Positions 8,784-18,065 of a stretch of 64,000 bases of DNA are shown here, in pieces. Source of the DNA: Pseudomaricurvus sp033283335. GTDB taxonomy: Bacteria; Pseudomonadota; Gammaproteobacteria; Pseudomonadales; Cellvibrionaceae. The stretch is from positions 372,001 to 436,000 of the forward strand of contig JAWMQP010000001.1 of assembly GCA_033283335.1 (NCBI GenBank). The letters run 5' to 3'. The notes below the pieces were generated by a model. That model was not told the origin of the DNA. It made no database searches and saw only the letters and a program-made list of their open reading frames with translations. A program made the position numbers and the translations under genes. Position 1 is the first letter of the stretch. The number at the start of each line of letters is the position of its first letter.

Positions 8784-10487
8784 GTGCTCAAAAATCAGGT
8801 CAATGTAACCTCCCTCAATCTGGTCAGTAACGAACTGGTGGCGACTATTGAACAGGCTGCCAATCAGCTGGAACAATTTGTTGCGCTGCCTACCAATATT
8901 GAACTGCTAAATAACAGCCTCGGAAGCATGGAACAGATCCGTGGGACTTTCCGCCTGATCCAGCTCTATGGCGCTGATATGCTTGCCGATGAGATCCTCT
9001 CCCTGGCTAAGACTATCAAACCCGGGGAAACCGAAGGGCTTGATGAACTGCTATCTGTGCTGACCAGTTCGTTTTTTATTTTGCCCCGTTATCTGGAGTA
9101 TGCGCAGCAAACACGGCGCGGCGTGCCGGAATTACTCATTCCCTATATCAATGAGTTGCGCCAGCTGGGCGGGCGTCCACCGGTGAGTGAGAGCTACTTT
9201 TTTGATGTGGATTTGGCGGTGCGCGTTCCAGTCAAGTCCGCCGGATCGGCCCTGGAGGTAGAGGGGCTGCCTGCACTGATTCGACGGCTGCGGCATATGT
9301 TTCAGGTGGGGTTGTTGAATGCCTTGCAAGGCAAGCAGGTTCGCTCTGCCCTGGGGATAATGCAGAGAGCCCTGGAACGCCTGGAAATCATCTCCGGCAA
9401 TCGCCCCATCACCAAGTTGTGGTGGCTGGGCAGTGCGGCCCTGGAAGCCATGAGCACAAATAATATGGAGCTCAACAAATCCCGAAAATTGTGTCTGACC
9501 ACCATTGACCGTCAAATTAAAGCTCTGCAGGATTCCGGGCTCAAGGCATTTGATCAGGAGCCTGCAGAAACGCTGCTTAAGCCTCTGCTATTTGTCGTTG
9601 CTCTGGCCAAGAAACCCGGCAATAGGGCCCAGGAAGTTCTCACTGCTTTCAATATCTCATCCCTGCCATACAGTGAAAGTGAGTTGTTGAGTGAAGGCGA
9701 AGCCCTCAAAGGGCCCAGCATGAATACCGTAGCTTCGGTCACAGCGGTGATAAAGGATGAATTACACAGTATCAAAGAGATTCTGGAAGTGTCGGCACAG
9801 GCGGAAGATAAAGGCATCGGTGAATACTCCGAGTTGGCCGGGCATCTGAACAAGGTGGCGGATATTCTTGCGGTTGTGGGATTGGTTTCAGCCAGTAACA
9901 CCCTCAAGGATGAGGCGGGTAAGATCGATACCTGGGCCGCCGCCAACAGGCCCGCAGACCATCAGGAACTGATCGAAATAGCCGATGCTCTATTGTACGT
10001 AGAAAGTACTGTCAGCGGGATTGAATCGCTGAACTTGTCCGATGAAAAACTAACCAGGGCCAATACCCTGGCCAGGCAGGAAGTGATAGCTTCATCCCAA
10101 CTGGCCGAGGCCGAACTCTTGGTGATACAAGAGGCCGAGTCAGGACTGGCTCTGGTGAAAAGGGCCTTGAGCGCTTTTGCCGAGTCCAATTATGACCATG
10201 GTCACATCAAAAATGTTAGCGCAACGCTGAACTCCGTGCGGGGTGGAATGCACGTTCTGGGTTTACAGCGAGCCGCGCGAGTGGTCACCGGTTGTGTAGA
10301 GTTTATCGAGGAAAGCTTGTTGATGAATGATCAGCCGGTGGCAATACTGCAACTGTTGGAAACTTTTGCCGATGCCATTATTGGTTTGGACTACTATCTA
10401 AATGCGGTAAGAGAAGACAAAAACACCGATGACTCAGTGTTGGCCATTGCTGAAGAGAGCTTGCTTGCCCTCGGCCACCGAGTCTGA
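8784..10487 (+). CDS. fimL: FimL-like scaffold protein (degenerate Hpt domains, ChpA N-terminus homologue)
   Basis: In Pseudomonas FimL links the Pil-Chp chemosensory system to adenylate cyclase, and so controls type IV pilus twitching and Vfr-cAMP output. This 567-residue helical protein resembles the N-terminal Hpt-like region of ChpA without kinase or receiver domains. The C-terminal four-helix segment (around SALNSVRGGMHVLGLQRAAR) looks like an Hpt domain without the phosphorylatable histidine context. The start is GTG at 8784 with AAGGAAG eight bases upstream. The nhaB-fimL-nudC order supports the call. No pil or chp genes are in this window. Confidence 0.75.
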   Translation: MLKNQVNVTSLNLVSNELVATIEQAANQLEQFVALPTNIELLNNSLGSMEQIRGTFRLIQLYGADMLADEILSLAKTIKPGETEGLDELLSVLTSSFFILPRYLEYAQQTRRGVPELLIPYINELRQLGGRPPVSESYFFDVDLAVRVPVKSAGSALEVEGLPALIRRLRHMFQVGLLNALQGKQVRSALGIMQRALERLEIISGNRPITKLWWLGSAALEAMSTNNMELNKSRKLCLTTIDRQIKALQDSGLKAFDQEPAETLLKPLLFVVALAKKPGNRAQEVLTAFNISSLPYSESELLSEGEALKGPSMNTVASVTAVIKDELHSIKEILEVSAQAEDKGIGEYSELAGHLNKVADILAVVGLVSASNTLKDEAGKIDTWAAANRPADHQELIEIADALLYVESTVSGIESLNLSDEKLTRANTLARQEVIASSQLAEAELLVIQEAESGLALVKRALSAFAESNYDHGHIKNVSATLNSVRGGMHVLGLQRAARVVTGCVEFIEESLLMNDQPVAILQLLETFADAIIGLDYYLNAVREDKNTDDSVLAIAEESLLALGHRV

Positions 10488-10497
10488 GATAGCCATT

Positions 10498-11337
10498 ATG
10501 TTTGTTCCTGACCATATAGCCCAGGACGAGAATTGCGAAAAATGTTTCGTCCCGGTATCCAATGGCTTATTGCTGTGTTCAGACACACAGGGCTGGCAGC
10601 CGATTGATGCCAATGTTTGGCGTTTTGCCAATCCACAGCCCGAGGCAGCGACTGTGTTCATAGGGCGCCTGTACCAGAAAAATTGCTACGTGGTCCTGCT
10701 GGACCAGCAGCCCGAGGTGTTAGAGCATCACTGGTTAACATTACGAGCTCTGCTCGGCATGCTGGATGACATTCAGTATGAAGTCGCAGCCAGAGCCTTA
10801 CAGATTGTGACCTGGCAGAACCAGCATCAATATTGTGGTCGCTGTGGTGTGCCGGTCGTATCCCATCCCAAAGAGCTGGCCAAACATTGCACCAGCTGCG
10901 AACTGTTGTTCTACCCGAAAATAACACCCTGCGTAATTACCGTTGTGACTCGGGGAGATGACATCTTGTTGGCTCACAATCCGGCGTTTCCCCAGCGTTA
11001 CTTCAGCGCTCTGGCTGGATTTATTGAAGCCGGTGAAACGATCGAATCAGCATTGCGCCGGGAAGTGCAGGAAGAGGTGGGTGTGACAGTCGCCGGGCTG
11101 GAATACTTTGGCAGTCAAGCCTGGCCTTTCCCAGGCCAGCTTATGATTGGCTTTCTGGCCGAGTACGGCAGTGGTGATATCAAAGTGGATGGCATTGAGA
11201 TAGAGGAGGCCAACTGGTATCGATATGACGATTTGCCCCTGATACCTCCGGCCGCGACTTTATCGGGTCAATTAATTCGCCATTTTGTCCAGCAACGGCA
11301 GCTCCACAATCAAGGTGAAAACAAAAAGGATGAATGA
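10498..11337 (+). CDS. nudC: NADH pyrophosphatase / NAD-capped RNA hydrolase
   Basis: Nudix enzyme that hydrolyses NAD(H) to NMN(H) plus AMP and removes NAD caps from RNA. The zinc ribbon is visible as Cys113, Cys116, Cys131 and Cys134. The Nudix box follows from about Gly174 with REVQEEVGV, then the NADH-specific SQAWPFP signature at about 206-212, which has Ala where SQPWPFP is usual. The ATG at 10498 gives 279 residues and begins 10 bases after fimL. The stop overlaps the start of the next gene by four bases (ATGA). Confidence 0.95.
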   Translation: MFVPDHIAQDENCEKCFVPVSNGLLLCSDTQGWQPIDANVWRFANPQPEAATVFIGRLYQKNCYVVLLDQQPEVLEHHWLTLRALLGMLDDIQYEVAARALQIVTWQNQHQYCGRCGVPVVSHPKELAKHCTSCELLFYPKITPCVITVVTRGDDILLAHNPAFPQRYFSALAGFIEAGETIESALRREVQEEVGVTVAGLEYFGSQAWPFPGQLMIGFLAEYGSGDIKVDGIEIEEANWYRYDDLPLIPPAATLSGQLIRHFVQQRQLHNQGENKKDE

Positions 11338-11993
11338 TCATGCTTTATGATGGCATAGCCATAGCGGTTGCAGTGATTGGTGGGCTGCTGTTAATTGCGG
11401 CTTTGAAAACCTTGTTTCGTCGTGGCTGGTTGCTGAGTTGGCTTAAAGGCTCACTCGGAATAGTGACTCTGATGCTGGCGGCCATTGTCGGGTTTATGGC
11501 TCTCGATGTTTTCAGCTATACCGAGTTGTTGGAGGAATCTTCTGTAGCCACGATCAGTTTTGAGAAGCTGGAAGAGCAGCGCTATCGAGCGGTGTTGGTG
11601 AGTGCAGATGGTGTTGAGCAGCAGTATGAATTGCGCGGTGACCAGTGGCAACTGGATGCCCGTATATTCAAATGGAGTCCAACCCTGGCGAAAATCGGTT
11701 TCAAACCCGGCTATCGTCTGGATCGACTTGCCGGACGCTACTATTCTTTGGAAGAAGAACGATTTGGAGAGCGGACTGTCTACGCTCTCAGTCACAGCCA
11801 GCAGGGGGTAGATGTGTGGCGCTGGTTTAAGGCGATAGATCATAATGTACCGTGGCTGGATGCCTTGTATGGCAGCGCTACCTTTGTGCCCATGAACGAT
11901 GGTGCCTTGTTTGAAGTCAGCTTATCGAATACGGGTTTGTTATCTCGCCCTCTGAATGAACCTGCCAAAGTGGCGACGCGGCGCTGGCAGTAA
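11334..11993 (+). CDS. Small inner-membrane protein, unknown function (downstream of nudC)
   Basis: I do not recognise a characterised family. The 219-residue protein has two membrane segments (about residues 6-25 and 38-58), then a soluble domain of about 160 residues rich in beta-strand-like sequence (SADGVEQQYELRGDQWQLDA). Homologues beside nudC in Pseudomonas have been labelled transporter-like, but two segments are too few for a transporter. The ATGA overlap with nudC supports both the start and translational coupling. No catalytic motif is evident. Confidence 0.75.
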   Translation: MIMLYDGIAIAVAVIGGLLLIAALKTLFRRGWLLSWLKGSLGIVTLMLAAIVGFMALDVFSYTELLEESSVATISFEKLEEQRYRAVLVSADGVEQQYELRGDQWQLDARIFKWSPTLAKIGFKPGYRLDRLAGRYYSLEEERFGERTVYALSHSQQGVDVWRWFKAIDHNVPWLDALYGSATFVPMNDGALFEVSLSNTGLLSRPLNEPAKVATRRWQ

Positions 11994-12026
11994 ACAGAAT
12001 TAACTTTATATCTTTTTGGAGAATCT

Positions 12027-13082
12027 GTGGAATTTCTCAGTGACTATGGCCTGTTTTTGGCTAAATCCATTACCGTTTTGGTTACGATACTGCTGATTGT
12101 TGGGTTTATTGTTGCCATGGGGCAAAAGCACAAAGGGCATGAGAAAGGGCACTTTGAAGTGACCCGTCTCAATGACAAATTTGAAGCCGCCCAGAATTCG
12201 CTGAAGGATGCAGTCATGGATCATGAACAGCGCAAACTGGACCTTAAGCAACAGGACAAGCAGGAGAAAGAAGCCGCCAAAGCCCGAAAAAAAGCGGTTA
12301 AAAAGGGTGAGACAGAGAACGCCAGGCCCCGGGTTTATGTGCTGGATTTTGATGGCGATATTAAAGCTTCTGCAGTCGAACATCTGCGTGAAGAAATCAA
12401 TTGTATTTTAAGCCTTGCACGCGATACCGATGAAGTTGTCGTTCGTTTGGAGAGCGGCGGGGGCATGGTCCACAGTTATGGGCTGGCTTCCAGTCAGCTC
12501 GATCGCATCAAGAAAAAAGGTATCCCTTTGACTGTCTGTGTCGACAAGGTAGCTGCCAGCGGTGGTTATATGATGGCTTGTGTTGCCGATAAGATTCTGG
12601 CTGCTCCATTTGCTGTTATGGGCTCCATCGGGGTGGTTGCGCAACTGCCGAACTTTCACCGTCTGCTAAAGAAAAACTATGTCGATTTCGAAATGCTGAC
12701 CGCCGGTGAATACAAGCGTACATTAACCATGTTTGGTGAAAATACCGAAAAAGACCGGGCCAAATTCAAGGAAGATCTTGAGGATACTCACACCTTATTC
12801 AAAGAGTTTGTCACTGAACACCGCTCTGTAATGAATATTGACGAGGTTGCCAATGGCGATGTCTGGTTTGGACGCCGGGCCCTGGAAAAACAGCTGATCG
12901 ATGAGTTGATGACCAGTGATGAGTATATTCATCAGCGCATTCAGGATGCCGATGTTTTCGAAGTGGAGTATATTTTCAAGAAGAGCATTCAGGAAAAGCT
13001 GGGCATAGCCGCAGAGGGGGTCATTGATCGTTTGCTGTTGTCCTGGATCAGTCGCATGCAGCAGTCCCGTTTTTTCTCCTGA
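12027..13082 (+). CDS. sohB: Inner-membrane protease SohB (peptidase S49)
   Basis: Signal-peptide-peptidase-type serine protease anchored in the inner membrane. The 351-residue protein has one membrane segment at about 8-30, a lysine-rich coiled-coil linker (about 45-95) and the S49 domain. The probable Ser-Lys dyad is Ser178 in VAASGGYMMAC and Lys230 in AGEYKRTLT, with GSIGVV after the nucleophile as usual. The start is GTG at 12027 behind GGAGA. Length matches E. coli SohB. It is in line with nudC and the following oxidoreductase gene. Confidence 0.93.
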   Translation: MEFLSDYGLFLAKSITVLVTILLIVGFIVAMGQKHKGHEKGHFEVTRLNDKFEAAQNSLKDAVMDHEQRKLDLKQQDKQEKEAAKARKKAVKKGETENARPRVYVLDFDGDIKASAVEHLREEINCILSLARDTDEVVVRLESGGGMVHSYGLASSQLDRIKKKGIPLTVCVDKVAASGGYMMACVADKILAAPFAVMGSIGVVAQLPNFHRLLKKNYVDFEMLTAGEYKRTLTMFGENTEKDRAKFKEDLEDTHTLFKEFVTEHRSVMNIDEVANGDVWFGRRALEKQLIDELMTSDEYIHQRIQDADVFEVEYIFKKSIQEKLGIAAEGVIDRLLLSWISRMQQSRFFS

Positions 13083-13136
13083 GTAATGACTTCATCTCAG
13101 GCGAAACTGGGGTGTAAAACTGAGAGCAGGTTGGCC

Positions 13137-14135
13137 ATGAATGCGACATTTAAAGCTTTGTGGGTCTGTGACAATGGCGCGGGCAACTACGAGACCCGGC
13201 TGACGGAGCGCTTGCTGGCTGAGCTCCCGGATCACCCGCTCCTGGTCAAAGTGGCCTATTCATCCCTGAATTACAAGGACGCCATGTGCGCCCATGGAAA
13301 TAGGGGGTTGACTCGACAATACCCTCATACCCCGGGTGTTGATGCCGCGGGGACGGTTGTCGAAGATGGTAGTGGCCGCTTTCAACCTGGCGATCAGGTC
13401 ATTGTCACCGGCTATGACCTGGGTATTAATACCGCCGGTGGGCTGGCTGAATATATTCGCATCCCTTCACAATGGGCCCTGCCATGCCCTTGGGGTCTCA
13501 GCCTTCGTGAAACCATGATCTTGGGCAGCGCAGGACTCACCGCCGCCCTCTGCATCAGCAAATTGCAACAAATGGGGGCTGCCCCGGCCGATGGCGAGGT
13601 TGCTGTGACCGGAGCCACAGGGGGGGTGGGTACCTTAGCCATCGCCATGTTGGCGAAACTGGGTTTTACTGTGGCTGCCATTACCGGCAAGTTGCAGGCC
13701 AATAAAACCTTGACCCACCTGGGGGCCTCGAAGGTTATCGACCGCTCCAGCCTTGAGGAGCTTGGCGCCAAAGCACTGGCCAAGCCTCAGTGGGCTCACG
13801 CCATTGATACCCTTGGCGGGGAGTATTTGTCGGCGTTGATCAAGACTCTCCGTTACGGTGGTAGCGTCGCCGCTTGTGGCCAAGCCTCGGCGCATGACTT
13901 CCAGACTAATGTGCTGCCCTTTATTCTCCGCAACGTCAATCTTTTGGGTGTGGACAGTGTCGAACTACCCGTGAGTGAGAAAATCGCTTGCTGGGAGAGA
14001 TTGGCAGGGGAGCTGAAGCCTGAGCGGTTGGGGGCTATGGCTGAAGAAATCAGTCTCGAACAGGTCCCGACTTATCTGAATCAGATATACAATGGCCACG
14101 CATTGGGCCGGTATCTGGTAAGGCTGACGCCTTGA
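13137..14135 (+). CDS. acuI: Zinc-free medium-chain oxidoreductase, YhdH/AcuI family (acrylyl-CoA reductase type)
   Basis: NADPH-dependent enone reductase fold. AcuI members reduce acryloyl-CoA to propionyl-CoA, important in DMSP and 3-hydroxypropionate metabolism. Family features are the start FKALWV, the segment SSLNYKDAMCAHGNRG, the GGLAEYIRIPSQW loop and the dinucleotide-binding TGATGGVGTLAIAML. Starting at ATG 13137 gives 332 residues, the family norm; an upstream in-frame start at 13086 would add 17 unconserved residues. Its stop abuts the stop of the convergent PHA-system gene. The acrylyl-CoA role is inferred from the family; other enones are possible substrates. Confidence 0.82.
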   Translation: MNATFKALWVCDNGAGNYETRLTERLLAELPDHPLLVKVAYSSLNYKDAMCAHGNRGLTRQYPHTPGVDAAGTVVEDGSGRFQPGDQVIVTGYDLGINTAGGLAEYIRIPSQWALPCPWGLSLRETMILGSAGLTAALCISKLQQMGAAPADGEVAVTGATGGVGTLAIAMLAKLGFTVAAITGKLQANKTLTHLGASKVIDRSSLEELGAKALAKPQWAHAIDTLGGEYLSALIKTLRYGGSVAACGQASAHDFQTNVLPFILRNVNLLGVDSVELPVSEKIACWERLAGELKPERLGAMAEEISLEQVPTYLNQIYNGHALGRYLVRLTP

Positions 14136-14136
14136 C

Positions 14137-14418
14137 TCAGGATTTCAGGTATTCATCGCAGGTTTGTTCAATCTCCTGCTGAATGGAGCCTCCAAAAGAT
14201 CGCACTAGCAGGCCAAGAGACACTTCAACTTCCAGGGAGTCATGGCTGCTGACCAACCGTCCCTTGCTGCCACTGATGTGCTTATAGTGGATCACATCGC
14301 CTTCAATCGATTTGGTACCACCAATTCTTTCGATAAGCTTGTCGGTAATTTTATCGGCTAACGCCAAACAGCTGTCTTTACCCAGATTGTGGCGGCGCTG
14401 AACGAAAATTTTTTTCAT
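14137..14418 (-). CDS. Polyhydroxyalkanoic acid system family protein (PHA_gran_rgn)
   Basis: Small 93-residue protein resembling the PHA_gran_rgn family found near polyhydroxyalkanoate genes. It starts with a basic strand (KKIFVQRRHNLG), then an amphipathic helix with LADKITDKLIERIGG, then alternating strands, ending in a helix (GGSIQQEIEQTCDEYL). This START/SRPBCC-like pattern is typical of the family. No PHA synthase or phasin gene is adjacent, so a direct storage role is inference. It is convergent with the acuI-type gene with one base between stops. Confidence 0.65.
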   Translation of the reverse strand: MKKIFVQRRHNLGKDSCLALADKITDKLIERIGGTKSIEGDVIHYKHISGSKGRLVSSHDSLEVEVSLGLLVRSFGGSIQQEIEQTCDEYLKS

Positions 14419-14646
14419 TGGGACTTCTCTATCCAGGAAATTTCACAGCGGCATCATAGCGATTTTAATGGGCTAAGCAAAGCGCTAAACCGTTGCCAGA
14501 ATGGCGCAAAACTTGGCGCAAATGGCCATATCCGGGTTTGGTCAGGCTTAATTTACTGGCTTGAGTTCATAATGCTTGGCGGCTGGATTAAATACGCCAA
14601 TACTTGTGACATGAATCTATCTGATGACAACGAGTCAATTGATTGA

Positions 14647-17600
14647 ATGTCCATGAAAATGATAAATATCCCGAAATCACTACTGCTTATCTTATTGCTT
14701 TGGGGAGGCTTAGGCAGTTGGTGTCTGGCTGAACAATCTTCGCTGGAACAGGTGACAGCGCCAGCAGTCGATGTACTGCAAAGCAAGTTGGAAGCCGTCA
14801 AAACCATGGATGTTCTGTCCGAGGATCAACGCAAGCAAGCTGAAAGTCTTTACACCCAAGCGATTGAAAACCTGAATTTAACTTCAGATTATCAAAAGCG
14901 TGAACAACAATATATCGACATCATCAATTCTGCTTCTGAACGCCGTGCAAAATTGCAGGAGAGCCTTGAACAAGTCCAACAGGCCATGAAGCCAACAGAG
15001 AAAGGCTACCAGCTTGGAGCCAATGGACAGCCCCTGGGCGAAGCGGAACTGGAACAGCAGCTGCTGAAAAAACAAGCCGAACTGTTGAAGCTGCGTGGCA
15101 AGCAGGGTGAATTAAACGCCCGCAACCTGTCTTCACAGCAGAACGTTTCCAAGTTGCTGGAAGCCGCTTTGCTGGATCAAAATAACGCCCGCACAGAAAC
15201 AGAGAGCTTGCCAGATGATGCTCCGGTTGAAATTGAAAATGCTTATCGAGTTCTGCAGCTCAGTAAAATGTCCGCCGCTGATGCTCAGGTGGAAATGCTC
15301 AATGAACGCCTGTTATCCCGTGATGTCAGGCTGGAATTGCTGGAGATGGAACAGCAACTTCTGAATTACCAGTTGGTGCTATCGGCCCGACATGTGAGTG
15401 CCCTACAGAATGCGTTAAACGAAACCCGTCGTCAGCAGGCCCTTGAACGGGAAAAGCAAGCCCAGGAAAAGCTGGAGAGACTGTCGGCGACAGATCCTTA
15501 TATCAAAGAGCTGGCGGGGGAAAATGCCAGACTCGCCGAAGAAATAACTCGAATAACTCATCGAACCGATGCTCTGCTGGAAAAACTCGCTGAAATTCGA
15601 CGACAGCGCTCACGGGTAGACCGTTATTACAGCAGTATGACGCAGCAGCTGGCCGTTGCAGGAGCAGACAGACTCGAAGTCCTCAGTATAGATCTATTGG
15701 CGCAGCGCAAAGAATTTGCAGATAATGCCAAGCCAGTAATTCAAATAAAAAACCTGGATCAGGAGTTAACTCGTGCCCAATTAAACCAGTTGCGACTGGA
15801 AGATCGTCAGCATATTTTAGATGACACCTTTAATCCAAAGGGTGAGTCTGAGATTAATGTTCAATACCAGCAGGAATACGATGATCTGAAAATCGAGCAG
15901 CGCAGCTTGGTGCAGGAAACCATCAAGGCCTATCGGCACTATGCCGACACCCTTACAACAACTTTGACAGAAAAACAGGCGCTGGATGATAAGATCGAAG
16001 AGTACCAAAAGTTACTGACCAGTCGATTATTCTGGATACCCAGCACACTGCCTTTGGATAGAAATTTTCCAGCGCAACTTAATCAAGAGATTGCCAGCTT
16101 GCTGGGGGGGGCAGCACCGGCCGATTTCGAGTCGGAACCCGCAGCGATCAACTTCCATACTGCGATAGTAGCGTTGTTATTGATCCTCCTTGCCTTGCTG
16201 CTGGTGTCAACCCGGAGGCGACTGCTCGCCCATTTAAAGACAACTGGGATTAATGTTGGCAAGGTGTATCGTGACCATGCCTCCAATACGTTTCTGGCTC
16301 TATTGATATCGTTTGCACTGGCGTTGCCCATTCCACTTGTGCTGGCAGCCATTGGCATCTGTCTTAGAGAAAAAGGTGGGCTATCCAGTCTGATCGGGCT
16401 GGGGTTACTGCCCGCAGCGGGCTTGTGGCTGATCCTTACCTTGTTTTATCAAATCTTACGCAAGCAAGGGCTGGCTGAAGCCCATTTTCGTTTGCGCGCC
16501 GACAGCCTGGCGCTAGTGCGAAAAAACTTGCCGTGGGTGACCCTGGTCTTGTGTGTCACTCTTACCCTGATGCCAGCGGCTCAATACGCTGCACAGTCCT
16601 ATGAGGCCTTAAGCCGTGTCATTTTTACCGTGGCGGTGCTGAGTTTGATGTTGGTGGCACATCGAATTCTAAAGCCGCGGGGAAAGCTCTATGCTTCAGA
16701 TGCTAAAGTAAAAGTTGGTCAGGATCGACTGTGGCGCTACGGACTCTACAGCCTGGTGATACTGGTCCCTTTGCTGCTGATTGCCTTGTCGTGGCTGGGC
16801 TACCATTATTCAGCGATGCAAATTCAGATCCGTATATTTAACACCGCCTGCCTGATCGGTATTTTGGTGTTATTTTATTCGCTTATTGTGCGAGCCGCCT
16901 CAGTGTCAGAGCGGCGTATTACGCTAGAGCATTTGAAGGCAAAACGTAAAGCTGAAAAAGTGCTGATGGCTAATCGGCAAGCCGCAGATGACGCTGCAGA
17001 AGGTATCCCTGATGTGATTGAACTTCCGGAATTTAATCTTGAGCAGGTCAGCCGCCAAACCCGCGGCTTTATCGGGGTGTCCCTTGCCGCGGTCGGTATT
17101 TTTTTGTTGTGGCAATTGTGGAAAGACCTGCTGCCGGCCATCAATGTCCTCAATGACATACAGTTATGGTCTGTCAGTACCAGTGATCCCAATGATCCTG
17201 TCATAACCATTACCTTGGCGGACGTGTTACTGGCTTTGGTGATGTTGTTCCTGACTTACTACGGTACTCGGAATATTCCGGGCATTCTGGAGATCTCTCT
17301 GCTGCAACGCATGGATCTGGGGCCGGGTGGCAGTTATGCTGTTGTCACCATCGTCAAGTATCTGATTGTGTTGATCGGCCTGGTCACTGCTCTAAACCTT
17401 ATTGGAATTCAATGGTCCAAACTGCAATGGTTGATAGCGGCTTTGGGGGTCGGATTGGGGTTTGGCTTGCAGGAAATTGTAGCCAACTTTGTCTCAGGCT
17501 TGTTAATTCTGTTTGAGCGTCCAATTCGTGTCGGGGACACGGTTACCGTGGGTGCTCATACCGGGACAGTGACCCGGATCCGGATCCGGGCCACCACTCT

Positions 17601-18009
17601 GACAGACTGGGATCGCAAGGAGCAGATTATTCCCAACAAAACCTTTATCACTGAGCAGTTAACCAATTGGACCTTAAGCGACCCGATTACTCGACAGATT
17701 ATCAAGGTTGGCGTTGCCTATGGCTCCAATGTTGAGCATGTGCACCGAATATTGACCAAAGTCATTGAGGATAATTCGCGTATTGTCTCTGATCCTCCGC
17801 CAGCAGTTTTCTTTGTGGGTTTTGGCGATAGCAGTCTCAATTTTGAACTGCGAGTGTTTGTGCCAGGCATGCTCGACATTATGCCCCTCGTGCACGAGTT
17901 GCATGTAGCCCTGGAGTCCGAGTTGCGAAAAGAGGGTATAGAGATCCCCTTCCCGCAACGTGATGTGTGGATTCGCACTGCGGAAAACTCAGGAAATGTG
18001 CCACCCTGA
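14647..18009 (+). CDS. mscK: Large MscS-family mechanosensitive channel, MscK (KefA) type
   Basis: Inner-membrane emergency channel opened by membrane tension during hypo-osmotic shock. At 1120 residues it equals the length of E. coli MscK. Visible parts are a signal peptide (to about residue 28), a long periplasmic coiled-coil region rich in Gln and Glu (to about 490), about eight membrane segments, and the MscS core. The core includes the pore helix stretch AALGVGLGFGLQEIVANFVSG and the beta domain start ERPIRVGDTVTVG. It is a single gene, convergent with the SLC13 symporter. The start (ATG at 14647 or 14653) has a weak ribosome binding site. Confidence 0.93.
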   Translation: MSMKMINIPKSLLLILLLWGGLGSWCLAEQSSLEQVTAPAVDVLQSKLEAVKTMDVLSEDQRKQAESLYTQAIENLNLTSDYQKREQQYIDIINSASERRAKLQESLEQVQQAMKPTEKGYQLGANGQPLGEAELEQQLLKKQAELLKLRGKQGELNARNLSSQQNVSKLLEAALLDQNNARTETESLPDDAPVEIENAYRVLQLSKMSAADAQVEMLNERLLSRDVRLELLEMEQQLLNYQLVLSARHVSALQNALNETRRQQALEREKQAQEKLERLSATDPYIKELAGENARLAEEITRITHRTDALLEKLAEIRRQRSRVDRYYSSMTQQLAVAGADRLEVLSIDLLAQRKEFADNAKPVIQIKNLDQELTRAQLNQLRLEDRQHILDDTFNPKGESEINVQYQQEYDDLKIEQRSLVQETIKAYRHYADTLTTTLTEKQALDDKIEEYQKLLTSRLFWIPSTLPLDRNFPAQLNQEIASLLGGAAPADFESEPAAINFHTAIVALLLILLALLLVSTRRRLLAHLKTTGINVGKVYRDHASNTFLALLISFALALPIPLVLAAIGICLREKGGLSSLIGLGLLPAAGLWLILTLFYQILRKQGLAEAHFRLRADSLALVRKNLPWVTLVLCVTLTLMPAAQYAAQSYEALSRVIFTVAVLSLMLVAHRILKPRGKLYASDAKVKVGQDRLWRYGLYSLVILVPLLLIALSWLGYHYSAMQIQIRIFNTACLIGILVLFYSLIVRAASVSERRITLEHLKAKRKAEKVLMANRQAADDAAEGIPDVIELPEFNLEQVSRQTRGFIGVSLAAVGIFLLWQLWKDLLPAINVLNDIQLWSVSTSDPNDPVITITLADVLLALVMLFLTYYGTRNIPGILEISLLQRMDLGPGGSYAVVTIVKYLIVLIGLVTALNLIGIQWSKLQWLIAALGVGLGFGLQEIVANFVSGLLILFERPIRVGDTVTVGAHTGTVTRIRIRATTLTDWDRKEQIIPNKTFITEQLTNWTLSDPITRQIIKVGVAYGSNVEHVHRILTKVIEDNSRIVSDPPPAVFFVGFGDSSLNFELRVFVPGMLDIMPLVHELHVALESELRKEGIEIPFPQRDVWIRTAENSGNVPP

Positions 18010-18065
18010 TCATAGCTGACAGCCTGTTGCCATCCACAGGGATGAAAATAGAGAATAGGGGGGCA